Below, in pieces: positions 11,954 to 24,726 of a stretch of 64,000 bases of DNA. This stretch comes from Glycine soja (lineage: Eukaryota; Streptophyta; Magnoliopsida; Fabales; Fabaceae), in NCBI RefSeq assembly GCF_004193775.1, contig NC_041004.1, positions 3,858,718-3,922,717 on the forward strand. Direction: 5' to 3'. The first letter of the stretch is position 1, and each line of letters opens with the position of its first letter. The position numbers were made by a program, and so were the translations under genes. Under the pieces are notes generated by a model. That model ran no database searches, was not told where the DNA came from, and worked only from the letters and a program-made list of their open reading frames with translations.

Positions 11954-13405
11954 CAAAATGATGTCAATTTGTTACTAGTTCTATGAAATAACATTATTTT
12001 ATTATCAACATGATAATAAAATATGTGAAAATTGAAAAAAAAATGCAAAGATTAAAAAAAAAATACTAACGCCATCATATGTGACACTCTTTTTAAGACT
12101 TTATGATTTGTTAAAATTTATTAAAAATTATTATTATTTGTTAATTTTGCTTCTCATGATTTATATTAAATGAGAAACAAAACTTACTTAATAATTTTCA
12201 ATAAATTCTAAACAATAATGAAGATTCTTTAAGAGAGAATATAAAAAAAGTATCGTTAACATTTTTCAAAATTAGTAATACAATGATAAAATACATGAAG
12301 AAAATCTTAAATGATAAAATTTGTAAGATTGAATGATAAGATGGTGTAATGAAGCGTTAAAATTAAGGAGGATTTTGGACCCGTTTTGGTGAATAACTTC
12401 TTTGGTTATTTGTGTAAAGTATAAAAGTGGTGATAAAATTGGGACAGGTTTACCTTTACACTGTGCGTGTGGACTTTCCCAAATCGAAGAAGTTGCAGGC
12501 ATGTAGACAATGCTTGCGCATGGCAGTGGGAGCGTGTAGCATTTGACCTTAGCAGGCGGCGTTGCCGAGACGAGGTGATCAATGTTCTCGTTTGTGAGAA
12601 GCTACCTATTCCACGCACAAGCGTTTCCATTCAGACACTCACACATTTCAGTTTCCATTTTAATTACTAATTTGATTAGTTCTGTTTCCTTTTCCTTCAG
12701 TCATGTTCTGATCAATTCATATCAGTTGTTTGAAATTGAAGCTTATTGTTTTGCAGGAAGTTGTTAGGATTAAGAATGAACATCCTGATGATAGCCTATG
12801 TTGATTGTTGTGAATATATATGAAGATGAGTGATGTTGATATCCACTACTATTATTAGAAGCATTGGTTCTCATATCTAGGCACAACACTGTGAAATAAC
12901 CAATAAGAAGAGCCTTCTTTTAAATTCTACCAGGATAGAAAATTGTGAAAATTGTAATGTCATGCATGCCATGATCTAGTCATCTAGACATAAGTGTAAG
13001 AATGAATACGTTGAAAATACTGGTACACGAAAATATGGATAATGATAATTCTTGGATCCTTAATTCTTATGGACCTTATTCTCTGGATGCTTTCAATTCT
13101 GTGCTACAGCTGTTGGGGTAATACTACTTAATACTTATTCTCTTGATGCTTTCAAATTTTATTCCGTAAGAGTTCGGGTATTTACCACTTAAAATTTTAC
13201 TTATTAACTACAGTTTTGTTTCTATTGGTGGTTCTACTTTGTGTGTTTAGTTTAGAAAAGAAAAGAGTTCAATTTTTGACTTCAGAAATTCATTTTTTTT
13301 ATATATTTTTGCTGGGACTAAATTCCTAGTCCTAAGAAATTACAACATTTGAATTATTAGAATAATTATAATAGCACTCCATTAGTACCGGAACTCCGGA
13401 AGGAA
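11954..13405. other. Intergenic DNA upstream of the receptor-like gene
   Basis: Around 12430-12780 the base composition rises toward coding-like GC, with short open frames on both strands, but none has a recognisable domain and no consistent splice structure could be drawn. It may be a remnant or a leader exon of an unseen transcript. The rest is AT-rich. Confidence 0.4.
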
Positions 13406-13412
13406 TATAAAA
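13406..13412 (+). promoter_or_regulatory. Possible TATA box of the receptor-like gene
   Basis: TATAAAA lies about 200 bp upstream of the ATG at 13613. Spacing would allow a 150-170 base leader. Based on position and consensus only. Confidence 0.3.
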
Positions 13413-13612
13413 AACAAAACAATGACTTGGGACATTGTTTACTTTGACGATGCATCAAGTGAGTTGCCATCATTGACCAACCCAATTAATCCCACTTTAG
13501 AGGCTTGACTTCCATCCTCTGCCACTATACTCTTCTTCCACTTGAACTTAGGGAGACCATTAGTTTCTTCACTTCATTTTTGTGTTCTGTGCCTGTCTCT
13601 GAGTAGACAACA

Positions 13613-16600
13613 ATGAGAGTTCCATTTGTTTCATGGTTTTCTTTCATTCTCTGCTACCTGCTGTATCTCACTATCTACATCTCTGTTGTCTCTGGCCAAT
13701 GTCGTGAGGATCAACAGTCATTGCTGCTGCAATTGAAGAACAACCTTACGTTCATGCCAGAGAGTTCCACCAAACTCAAGTCTTGGAATCAAAACATTGC
13801 CTGTTGTCAGTGGAGGGGTGTAACCTGTGATGAGGAGAGCCATGTTATTGGTCTTGACCTGAGTAGAGAGTCAATCTCTGGTGGATTTGACAATTCAAGT
13901 AGCCTTTTTGGCCTCCAACATCTCCAGAATTTGAATTTGTCTTTCAATAACTTCAATTCAGTGATTCCGTCCTCAATCAATAAGTTAGAGAATCTAACTT
14001 ATCTGAATTTGGCATATGCTGGCTTTTGGGGGAAGATTCCAATGGAAATTTCTCAACTGTCGAGGTTGGTTACCCTCGATCTCTCAAATAGTTTTCTACT
14101 AGTGGAACTGGAGATCCAAAATCTAGGAATGTTTGTCCGAAACTTTACCAAAATAAGACAACTTTTTCTAGATGGTGTGACTATATCAGCTCATGGACTA
14201 GCATGGCAAGCTGCTTTGTTGCAAATTCCAACTCTGCAAGAACTGAGCATGGTTTATTGTAACCTCTCAGGGCCCCTTCACTCTTCCCTTACAAGACTTG
14301 AGAATCTCTCAGTCATTTATCTTGGTCTTAACAACTAATCGTCTGCAGTGCCAGAAACTTTTGCCAATTTCAGAAATCTGACAACCTTGAATCTTGTTGA
14401 TTGTCAATTGATTGGGATGTTTCCACAAAGGATCTTCCAGATGCCAACGTTATCCCTTATTGATATATCATATAACAATGATCTTCATGGTTTCTTTCCT
14501 GAGTTCCCGCTAAATGGATCTCTCCTGAACTTGCTCGTAAGTAACACAAATTTCTCTGGTCAACTTCCAAATTCTATTGGTAATTTAAGACACTTGTCCT
14601 TTCTGGATCTTTCTTTTTCTCAATTCAACGGATCACTACCCAACTCAGTATCAAATCTCACCCAACTTGTTCATCTAGATTTGCATTCAAATAACTTCAG
14701 TGGCTCAATTCTGTCTTTAGGCATGTGCAAGAAACTCCAAAGTATATCCCTCTCGGATAACTCTTTCACTGGTGCAATACCTGCTAACTTTGAAGATCTT
14801 GTAAATTTAGTTGACATTCACCTACACAATAATTTCTTCACTGGAATGATTCCCTCCTTTATATTCACGCTCCCATCACTGCATGAGGTGCATCTTTCCA
14901 ACAATAAATTTGAAGGTCAACTCTATGATTTCATAAATGCCTCCTCTAGAATACAATGGCTTGATCTGAGGGGAAATCATTTAGAAGGGCCCATTCCCAT
15001 ATCTCTGCTTCAACTCACAAATCTTCATGATCTCATACTCTCTTACAATAAGTTCAGCGGCACAGTAGAGCTCAATATGCTTAGCAAGCTGAGAAACCTC
15101 ACTACACTTGACATTTCATACAACAACTTGACAATAATTGATGCATCGACTCCACTGACTCCCTTTCCATTATTTCCGAGTTTGTCATCGGTAAGTTTAG
15201 CTTCTTGCAAGTTGACATCATTTCCACAATTCTTGAAAAACCATTCACTAGTACATATTGACCTATCAAATAACCTTATTGTTGGCACTATACCACATTG
15301 GATTTGGGAAAACAATTTTCTTATGCATATCAATCTTTCATATAACTACCTGACTGACTGGGAGAAACCTATGTTGAACAATCTGTCTTCTTTGTTCATC
15401 CTTGATTTTCATTCAAATCTTCTCCATGGACCTCTTCCAACTCTACCCCAATCTGCTGTCTATTTAGATTTTTCAAGTAACAATTTGAGTTCTGTTATCT
15501 CATCGAAAATTGGCAAATATCTTGAAAGTACCATGTTTCTCTCTTTCGCGAGCAATAATTTGCAAGGGAACATCCCAGAAACAATATGCAATGTTCCAAA
15601 TCTTAAAGTGCTCGACCTCTCTAATAATTCTTTGACTGGCACAATTCCGAAATGCTTGATTGCAATGAATGGAACGCTTAGCATACTAGATTTAGGGAGG
15701 AACAAACTGAGTGGCACTATTGATTTTCTTCCTGGCTTGTGTTCCTTAAGAACACTACATCTAAATGGCAATTCTCTACAAGGAAAGCTTCCAAAATTTC
15801 TGGCTAGTTGTGCAACGATGGAAATTTTAGACATTGGTCACAATCGGATACATGATCATTTCCCCTGTTGGTTGAAGAACATATCCACCTTACGTATTCT
15901 TATTCTGCAATCCAACAAATTACATGGCTCCCTAAAATGTGGAGGAGCCAAGGTAGTATGGCCACACCTTCAGATTTTTGACCTTGCATCCAACAATTTT
16001 GGTGGTGGAATTCCATTGTCATTCTTTGGAAACTGGAAAGCAATGATAGCTGATAAAAATGATGGGAGCTTGTCCTAGTCAGATCATCTTCAATTTGAAA
16101 TCCTAAAATTGGATCAAGTTTATTACCAGGACAGAGTTACAGTTACAAGCAAACAGCTACAAATGGAGTTAGTAAAAATCCTAACTATCTTCACTGCCAT
16201 TGACTTGTCATGCAATAAATTTGAGGGACAAATACCAGAAGGGCTTGGAGAACTAAATGCTCTCTACATTCTTAATCTATCACACAATGCTTTCTCAGGC
16301 CGAATCCCACCATCTCTTGGAAATCTGAAAGATCTTGAATCCTTTGACCTGGCCAACAACAACTTGAGCGGGAATATCCCCACACAAATAACAGATTTAT
16401 CTTTTCTTTCATTCTTGAACCTTTCAGGTAATCATCTTGTGGGGAGAATTCCAACTGGTACCCAAATTCAGTCATTTCCAGCAGACTCATTCAAAGGCAA
16501 TGATGGGCTGTGTGGACCTCCATTGTCCCAGAATTGTAGTGGTGATGGAATGAAAGAGACACCATCTCCAGCATCAAATTCCAATGTTGATACAAAGAAT

Positions 16601-16810
16601 TCCATTTATTGGAATTTTATATCAGTTGAAGTAGGATTCACTTTTGGGATTGGAATTATTGTTTTGCCTCTTTTATTCTATATGCCGTGGAGGACAAGGT
16701 ACTGGAAATTTGTTGATGGCATTCTTTATCACACCTTCCCTCAGCTGGATTTTGTACATGAACGGCGTGGAGGACAAAGTTACAGCATTCTAAGGTGGAA
16801 ATCACACTGA
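13613..16810 (+). pseudogene. LRR receptor-like protein (Ve1/Cf-type) with two in-frame stops
   Basis: A single frame of 1066 codons runs from ATG 13613 to TGA 16808-16810, interrupted only by TAA at 14336-14338 (codon 242) and TAG at 16076-16078 (codon 822). Order: signal peptide (residues 1-28, ending VVSGQC), LRRNT_2 cap with the CCQWRGVTCDEE cysteine pair, about 25-30 extracellular LRRs of the xxLxxLxLSxNxFxGxIP type, an island-like stretch with YYQDRVTVTSK (around codon 835), C-terminal LRRs, the LCGPPLSQNC cap, and one transmembrane segment (about codons 1005-1025, VGFTFGIGIIVLPLLFY) with a short basic tail. There is no kinase domain. Family members such as tomato Ve1 and Cf-9 sense apoplastic pathogen molecules at the plasma membrane with SOBIR1/BAK1-type partners. 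The first stop would leave only the cap and first LRRs. No splice signals remove either stop, and the family is normally intronless. The coding sequence is otherwise uneroded, so loss is recent or the stops are errors. Confidence 0.9.
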
Positions 16811-19800
16811 AGATATTTGTATGTGCCATGTGTGGAGGCATTTTATTTGCACCAATAAATAGCTCTATCATTTAATGGTTACTTTCTAAGTTTGCACTAA
16901 AATTGCAAATGAGTCAAGGGACAAATAACTTAAGCTATGGAAGTACATGCCTATTTTGACTGTCTCATTCTCAAGTAAGATAGCTGTAACCCGTAATAAT
17001 AAAGTATTGGCCTCTCCTTTTTTCAATATTTTGTTTATTGGATCCTTGTCTCTTTTATCTTATTATTCCAAAAATATATATTTTTTCATACTCTTTTGTA
17101 ATACACAACTTATAATGAAGACAAAAAGGTGTTAAATGTTATAAATGATATCAATAGAAAAGAAAAGAAAGATAAAAAAAATTAAACACAAATTATGGCT
17201 TGAAAAATCAAGCAAATAGAAATGGTGATTGATATGATTTTTAAAGTAATTATTATATAAGTCAATAAACTTATTATATATGATGATTTGTGATTAAATA
17301 ATAATGTAAAACTATTTTACGCATAACATGTTTTCTCATATTTATTATGTTTTATGACTTTTTATACATGTTTAGATATATATGTTTCACTATCTATACA
17401 TTTTACATTGCTAAAGAATAAAATGAATACTAATCTTATTTATAATTTTTAGTTATGGTGATTTTGAGCACATTATAAGTATAAATGATTTGATAATTTT
17501 TTTTCACAATAAGATATGAATAATTTCAACATTTATAGTAGATGAATCACTTATAACTTCAAATGCTTATCTTTTATAAAATGAGAAAATAAGTTATGTA
17601 GATTAATTTTACATTATTATTAAATTATAATTTATCATATATCTTTTATATGATAATCAACAGTCAATAACTAATCTTTTGAAGTACTAGAATTCATTAA
17701 AATATGATCTTCTCTTGGCACATATTTTTTCATGAAAAAAAAACATATTTTTTTATACATAGCCTTAGGAATTGAACTCTTGACAACCTGTTTTAGGTTT
17801 ATCGGCCAACTACGTCACAATATTGTTCAGACTTTATAATTATATATTACATATGCATAAATATTTTTTTACGAGAGCCTTTGACAAGTACATTCAAAAT
17901 TACTCATTTAATTCAAGTGGCATCAATTAGTAGACTAGATTGTAGGATTTTTAATCTGGTGAAAAGGAAAAAAAGACAAAAAAAGGATATTGGAAAAAAT
18001 TATTAAAGGAGATCTCGGTTTAAATAATATTTATAATACTTTATGTATCGTAAATAATTTTTTTAATCGTTTTAATCTCAACAAATAGCATCGTAATCTC
18101 ACCCAGTGAGATAAGGTTTTATTGTTATTGCAATTATACCAATTCAACTACTGTTATTTGTAAATATATAGACACCTATACTTTATCATCGTTACACGTT
18201 ATTTTAGTAGAGGGGAAAATTAAGGGTCTCTCGATTATGATTGGTTAAAACAAAATAAAATTAATAAAATTATTATACAAATAATATCTTATATTTTTAT
18301 TTATCATTAAAATTTTTCAATTAATTAATAAGTTCAAATACCTACTTTTTGATTTATTTATTTATGATATTTTTTATGGAATTTCTTCTTCCAATTACAT
18401 ACTTTTCATTTGCAAAGTTTGATTCTGAAATATTATTTAAAGAATCAGATCCAATTTCACTTCAATCAATGATACGTTGTTTAATTATTGATCTTCTCTT
18501 ATGATACTTTTGTTATTATTTATTTAATGTGAAAATTTTATTCTTTACCCATAAAGCACATATGCCGCATGGGATCTTCTAGTGACGCAGGATCGAAGAA
18601 GCAAAATATTATCCTTTATTATGTTCTAGAAAGAGATAGATACTTTGAAAAAAAAAACATTTAATATCCATAAAAGGTTATCCACTATTAGTATAAAATA
18701 GTTTTATTTCTCCAAAAAAATAATTTTCTTATTATATATCATTATATATCGTAAGTTTATTAACTTTTAGTCAAATTAAGTTAAAAGTCATATTATAAAA
18801 AACATTACTACTATTAAACTCCAAGATATTATTAGAGAATTTAGAATGTATCAAAATAATTTATTAATTTGTAAAAAAATTAATAAGCATCGTATAATTG
18901 AGTGATTTTTATTTGTTTAAAGATGGCACTAGATAATTAAGAAGTTAAAGAAAAAATATTTGAAAAAGTAATTATCATATATTAAACATATAAAAATGTT
19001 AGATCCTATTAGAGTCGGTCAGTGGCCAGGTGAGGGCTTAATTAGTATAGATGTATGGAAACTTAAGTTTAATTATATAAATTGTATAAAAAACAAATTA
19101 AATTCCTTTTAAAAATGTTATTGGTTAATCATTGCATGCACGCACACTATACAATAAGGATGATTCTTGAGATCGTTCACAATATTTTCATATATACCGT
19201 GAACACAATTTAATAAAAATAGAATTTTAATTTAGTATATAATAAATACTAAAAAATAAACGGCTGGGTGGACTCAATCCAAGTAATTAAGGTCAATAGC
19301 TAGCGCAGAAAAAGCTGGGGCCACATAAACTATGGTCAACTCAAGGATGGGCCAACTTTGTATGGGGAAATAACAAATATTGGTAGGACGTGAAATATGG
19401 GAATACCTAGAGATCACGATTCTGTACATTGATTTAATTTCAACTGGATCTCAACCTTTGAATTTTTTTTTCTCTGATAAAATAATTAAAAAACACAAGC
19501 ATAACTAATAATTTTCAGTGTTTAGAGGGTCCTCTTCTGGAAATACACTCACTTCTCAGTGTTTAGAGGGTCTAAACAATTTAATTACCAATGGATAATT
19601 ACGTACGTGTTTAAGAATTTGAAATTAAAAGTTATATTTAATAAACTAATTTAATAGAAGACTACATAATATATATAGCAAAACTATACCAGTCTCAGAC
19701 AAATTGTGTAAGCATCACTTTTTTGACAAGAACAAATGGTTATCCGATATCATCACAAATTGCCAAAGCACTTTTGTGTAGTTACACAGAAAAGAAAAAG

Positions 19801-20131
19801 CATTTTCTCATGAATCTTTTAAATTAAGCCAGAATGCAAAACAACAAGAAATACTTTGAGAAACAAACAAAACTATAAAACGAAGAAAAATATGCCTTGC
19901 AAATATCAATCTTATAATTTAATTTATTAATCAGAATAAATCTTGATATCAAAAAAATGAAATTTACAGAAGATATCAAAAAATTGTAAGTTATATGTTT
20001 TTTTGATGATTTGATAATCTCCGTATAAGTACTTACGTTTTCTATGTTTATATAGTAAAAGAAGAAAAGAGAAAACTTCAAGGCAATTGCCAAATGCGAT
20101 CCTCAAAATGCTTTGCTTTGTCAAAATATCT
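16811..20131. other. AT-rich intergenic DNA, 3.3 kb
   Basis: No gene or complete element was recognised. It includes the likely 3' UTR of the receptor-like gene (AATAAA-like signals near 16853 and 17000), a 16-bp direct repeat CAGTGTTTAGAGGGTC near 19517 and 19557, and the probable 3' UTR of the minus-strand zinc finger gene just before 20132. Confidence 0.45.
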
Positions 20132-21583
20132 TCAGCAGTTATCAGTTTCCACATCAGTAGCAGTTGAACTGATCCCCACCTGCAACCATGGCGAAGAACT
20201 GCCACCAGCTTTCATGTCCTTTAGCTCACTCAGTTTCGCCAACTTGATCTTACTATCAGCTTCATTATCCATGTTTTGCATTGAGTTGTTGTTGTTGTTG
20301 TTTTTGTCCTCATCATTGTCAACATCAACATTGTTATTAGGGTTGTGGAGACTTTGACAATGGCTATTATTGTTATCATCTTTAGCATCCTTTGATGCAA
20401 CCCAAGGCTGCAAGTAAAATTCTGTGTTCACATTCCTTCTTGCAAGGTCATTAGAGGGTGCAGGAAGGTTAAGGTCTAATTTGAGATCAAGAGGCTCGGA
20501 AGAGGTATCAAATTTGGGTATTTGATCCAAGTGCTCTTGGAATTGTTGAAATCTTGTTAATGTGGAGGTGTCAGGAGCATTTGAAGTGATCCAATGGCAC
20601 CTTTTGTGTCCCCCCAATGCTTGTCCCGAAGAGAAGCTCCTATGGCAAATGGAGCATTCATGCACTTTGGATTTTCTCTTGGAGGAAGAGGCCAATGAGG
20701 GGTTGGAGCTTCCATGGTCAAATTGGAGGGTGGAGTTTGATTTTGTAGGGAAAAACTCTTCATGTGTGATGACATCATCCTCCATGAGATTGTCATCAAG
20801 GTTGTCTAGCCTTGCAGCAAAGCAACCCTTGACCTTTTTGTGGCTTGCTCTATGGCCACCCAATGCTTGGTGGGAATTGAAAACCTTCTTGCATGCTTTG
20901 CATTCAAACAAGCCCTTGGCAACTCCTTTGGTCTTGTTATCAACAAGGTTGTTGTTGTAGTTAGCTTTGTATGACAATGGTGCAATGAAGTTCATGGAAT
21001 TTCTTCTTTGTTCTTCCTCTTTGCTAGCTGATGCACAAGATTCTTCAGGCTCGGCTACAAGAGGATCTACAATGGCATTGGATAACATCATTAAACAATT
21101 TGCAAGGTCTTCTTCCTCGCTTGATGGGCAATTGTAATTGAAGCTACCAACCTTAGTTCTCAACGACCTTTTACTTTTGGACCATCCACATCCTCTCCGG
21201 CCGCCACCACCGATGTCACCATCGTCGGCGTCGGACCCGGGAGAGGAGACTAAGGACTCAGCATCCTCAGAGGTGCATTTTCCATGTTCAAGGAAAGATT
21301 TCCATGACAAGAACTCTTTGCCACAATTCTCACACACCCTACAACTCTTTAGCCTATTAGGGTTTGTTCTTAGGGCATACATGCGTTTGTTGCTTGGTGG
21401 CACATTTCCACCCAACCTATCTTCCCAATCACTTGCTTGGTCATCATCATCCATGTGACCACTTTCATCTCCTATGCCATGAGCCCTCATGTGACCTCCC
21501 AAAGCTCTCCCACAACCAAAACCTTTCTTGCAAATTTTACAGAAGTGCTTGAAGTTTGATTGTTGATCCGATATCAAAGCCAT
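20132..21583 (-). CDS. C2H2 zinc finger transcriptional repressor with four fingers, ZAT-like
   Basis: Intronless, 483 residues. Canonical plant fingers lie at residues 15-35 (GRALGGH), 228-248 (HQALGGH) and 310-330 (GQALGGH). An extra finger-like module lies at 84-103 (CENCGKEF...HGKC), with Cys-x2-Cys but His-x2-Cys and no QALGGH core, so it is a C2HC-like variant whose DNA contacts would differ. LANCLMMLSNA (160-170) matches the LMMLS box of the 2638-3810 protein. LDLKLDLNLPAP (365-376) is an extended EAR repression motif. The C-terminal 90 residues are Asn/Asp-rich and low-complexity. The expected role is a nuclear DNA-binding repressor; targets are unknown. The start is set at 21583 because finger 1 follows 14 residues later; the in-frame ATG at 21643 would add 20 residues of Ser/Leu-rich sequence translated from the pyrimidine-rich leader. 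The leader is strongly CT-rich on the coding strand (about 21584-21660). Confidence 0.95.
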   Translation of the reverse strand: MALISDQQSNFKHFCKICKKGFGCGRALGGHMRAHGIGDESGHMDDDDQASDWEDRLGGNVPPSNKRMYALRTNPNRLKSCRVCENCGKEFLSWKSFLEHGKCTSEDAESLVSSPGSDADDGDIGGGGRRGCGWSKSKRSLRTKVGSFNYNCPSSEEEDLANCLMMLSNAIVDPLVAEPEESCASASKEEEQRRNSMNFIAPLSYKANYNNNLVDNKTKGVAKGLFECKACKKVFNSHQALGGHRASHKKVKGCFAARLDNLDDNLMEDDVITHEEFFPTKSNSTLQFDHGSSNPSLASSSKRKSKVHECSICHRSFSSGQALGGHKRCHWITSNAPDTSTLTRFQQFQEHLDQIPKFDTSSEPLDLKLDLNLPAPSNDLARRNVNTEFYLQPWVASKDAKDDNNNSHCQSLHNPNNNVDVDNDEDKNNNNNNSMQNMDNEADSKIKLAKLSELKDMKAGGSSSPWLQVGISSTATDVETDNC

Positions 21584-22118
21584 AAAAAAAGAAGAAAGAG
21601 AAGAAAGCGAGTGAGGGAGAGGAGAGGAGAGAAAAAGAGACAAGTAGATGAGAGGAGGAGGAAGTGAGTTAGTTAAAAATGAAACAAGGGTGGTGCTTGT
21701 TCTTGTAGTGATAGTTGTTAAGGGGTTGTACGGTGAAAATTAAGGACTAGTAGTCCTAGTTTTTAGTTGGAGTATTTGTGGATGAGAGAGAGAAATGCAT
21801 GTGTTCTTTTACAGCAAGAGAGTGTGGTGACAAGTGGAAGAAGGTGAGAGGGGTGAAGACTTTTTCTACGACTTTGTGGTAGTGGCGTCGTCGATCTGAT
21901 GCCAAAGGCACCAAAAGAGGTCCGTGTAGTGTGTTTGTGTGAGAGAAACAGTGTGTGCATGTCTCTCATTATTTTTATGTCTATGTAAATAATTTAATTA
22001 ATTAGTGGAAGGAAGAGAGTGGTTTAAACTACCATACCTATTCTTTTCCCTCTAATTCCTAACCAAGGAAACTAACCTACGTTTCTCCTTTGTTGTCGGT
22101 TGGTTTTATGTTGCTTTT
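21584..22118. other. 5' leader and proximal promoter of the second zinc finger gene
   Basis: On the minus strand the first 80 bases upstream of the ATG are almost pure pyrimidine (TTCTTC/CTCTCC tracts), a common plant Y-patch or leader feature. No convincing TATA box was found. Only about 535 bp separate the ATG from a 1.6-kb tandem duplication, so the duplication lies within the normal range for upstream regulatory DNA. Confidence 0.45.
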
Positions 22119-22989
22119 TCACCCAAGTTTATCAATTTTTTATTTTATTTTTATAGTAATCACAACTTGTGATCAAGCTAGTTTTGGTCTTCACTTTTGA
22201 CTGGATTTCTTTCATTTTGTTTAAAATTGAATATGTTTCCTTTTTTATTGCATGATTTTTATATTTTGGTATTTAAATATGGTTAGCAATATATATAATT
22301 GGTACTTGAAATGTGTATTACATTTTCTTGAATAAATTTATTTATTTATATCTGTGTCCTCATAGATAGCACATTGTTGGCCATTTGTTTGCGCATGAGT
22401 CGACCTAAAACTATATTTATCTTGAACACAACAAAGGAAAAAAAAATGTCAAAGCATCTTGATCTACCACGAGGCATGGAAAGTGATCACGTTTTAAATT
22501 CATTTATTTCCTAAATCAACTACAATGCTACTTATGGTTTGTTGAAGATGAGGTGTTGAAATTACTATTGTTTCTTCATGCGGCAACTTCTACGCGAGTT
22601 TTTTTTTTTTTTTATTTAAATATAAGCAGATAATTTAAATGGCTTTTTTTTACCTGCATTACACTCTCCCCTTTTTCCCACAATACACCTGGCTTCAAAA
22701 TTATTTCCTAAACTACACTTTGTTTTAGTTTCATTTTTTTTCTTATTTTTTAAATTTTTCTTAAAAAAATATTAATTCACTTGTTTTTTATATTATTTTT
22801 GCATTAAAAATAATTATTTTTTAATATTATTATTTTATTAAATATATTGTTTTGTTTATATTATTTAATTTTTTAAAAATGATAATATTTTTGGTTTAAC
22901 AATTTATTTATACTAGAATATATTACAAATAACATACATGAACAATAATAGTTGTGAAGGAAAAAACTGAAGATGAAGATGTGTTGGGA

Positions 22990-23112
22990 TTACTCTTTCA
23001 TCGGAACAAACTCACGATAAGATTTAAAATTCGTTCGGGATGTAGCATCAAAATACTCAAGGATGTCATCAAACAAGTTGCACTTATGGGGCTTCCCCTT
23101 ATGAAATTCATG
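22990..23112 (-). pseudogene. Unrecognised 41-codon open remnant in duplication copy 1
   Basis: The minus-strand frame begins HEFHKGKPHKCNLFDD, continues ILEYFDATSRTNFKS and ends REFVPMKE before a stop. An in-frame stop lies a few codons upstream. I do not recognise the family. It is listed because the copy at 24604-24726 keeps the same frame, length and stop position without indels despite many substitutions. It may be the last exon of a captured or decayed gene. Confidence 0.3.
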
Positions 23113-24603
23113 AAATACAAGTAGTCAAACAATTGTTCTTTCTATAGTCATCTTATACAAAAAATTAAAAAAATTAATCAAATATCAAACAATAGAGTTA
23201 AAAAACAATGAAGTCGTGTTAATAGAATCTAACTACTAGAAGCGTTTTTTTTTTTTCAATAGAAATTTTAGTTATTTTTAAGCATAACCCAACTATTGAA
23301 TGATGGGAAGAAAGGCACAACACCTTTCAAACTAAAATTAGTTTCATTATTTTTCATGTTTATTGTTAGTACATTTCGTTATTTTTGTTTTATTATGTTC
23401 TCTTTATTATGTTTGTCTCTCTAATTATTAGTATTTTTCGTTATTTGAGTGTTTTAATTTCTTCATATAATATAATTAAGATATGATAATTATATATTCA
23501 TTGTATTTTTAATCGATCTATATTTTTTAATCACTTTGCCTTTTTTATTTATTTTAAGACTATTAATTAATTATTTTAATATTTTTAATAAATTATTAAA
23601 CAAAAAATATTTTCATTATTTAAAAAATAAAATAATGTCAAAAAAATTATTTTTAAAAAAAATATTTAAAAAATACTTTTAAAGTAGGTGTACTTTTAAA
23701 AAATATTTTTCACCCAAGTTTATCAATTTTTTATTTTACTTTTATAGTAATCACAACTTGTGATCAAGCTAGTTTTGGTCTTCACTTTTGACTGGATTTC
23801 TTTCATTTTGTTTAAAATTGAACATGTTTCCTTTTTTTATTGCATGATTTTTATGTTTTGGTATTTAAATATGGTTAGTAATATATATATATATATATAT
23901 ATATAATTGGTACTTGAAATGTGTATTACATTATCTTGAATAAATTTATTTATATCTATGTCCTCATAGATAGCACATTGTTGGCCATTTGTTTGTGCAT
24001 GAGTCGACCTAAAACTATATTTATCTTGAACACAACAAAGGAAAAAAAATGTCAAAGCATCTTGATCTACCACGAGGCATGGAAAGTGATCACGTTTTAA
24101 ATTCATTTATTTCCTAAATCAACTAAAATGCTACTTATGGTCGCATGGTTTGTTGAGGATGAGGTGTTGAAATTACTATTGTTTCATCATGCCGCAACTT
24201 CTACGCGAGTTTATTTTTTATTTAAATATAAGCAGATAATTTAAATGATTTTTTTCCTGCATTACACTCTCTCCTTGCTTTTTCCCACAATACACCTGCT
24301 TTAAAATTATTTCCTAAACTACACTTTGTTTTGGTTTCATCCTTTTTCTTATTATTTTTTTTAATTTTTCTTAAAAAAATATTAATTCACTTGTTTTTTT
24401 ATATTATTTTTGCATTAAAAAATAATTATTTTTTTAATATTATTATTTTATTAAATATATTTTTTTGTTTATATTATTTAATTTTTTTAAAATGATAATA
24501 TTTTTTGTTTAAAAATTTATTCATACTAGAATACATTACAAATAAGATACATGAATAATAATAGTTGTCCAAGGAAAAAACTGAAGATGAAGGTGTTCTA
24601 GGA

Positions 24604-24726
24604 CTACTCTTTCATTGGAACAAACCCATAATAAGATTTGAAATTTCTTTGGGATGTAGTATCGAAACATTCAAGGAAATTATCAAGCAAGTTGCGCTTA
24701 CGAGGATTCCCCTTATGAAATTCATG
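24604..24726 (-). pseudogene. Matching 41-codon open remnant in duplication copy 2
   Basis: The frame begins HEFHKGNPRKRNLLDN and ends GFVPMKE before TAG. It aligns codon for codon with 22990-23112. Substitutions are about as frequent at first and second codon positions as at third positions, which argues against current protein constraint. Confidence 0.3.

Noticed and set aside
21584..21643. Upstream in-frame ATG of the second zinc finger gene
   Set aside because: The extra 20 residues come from a pyrimidine-rich leader, and the start at 21583 matches family spacing to finger 1.
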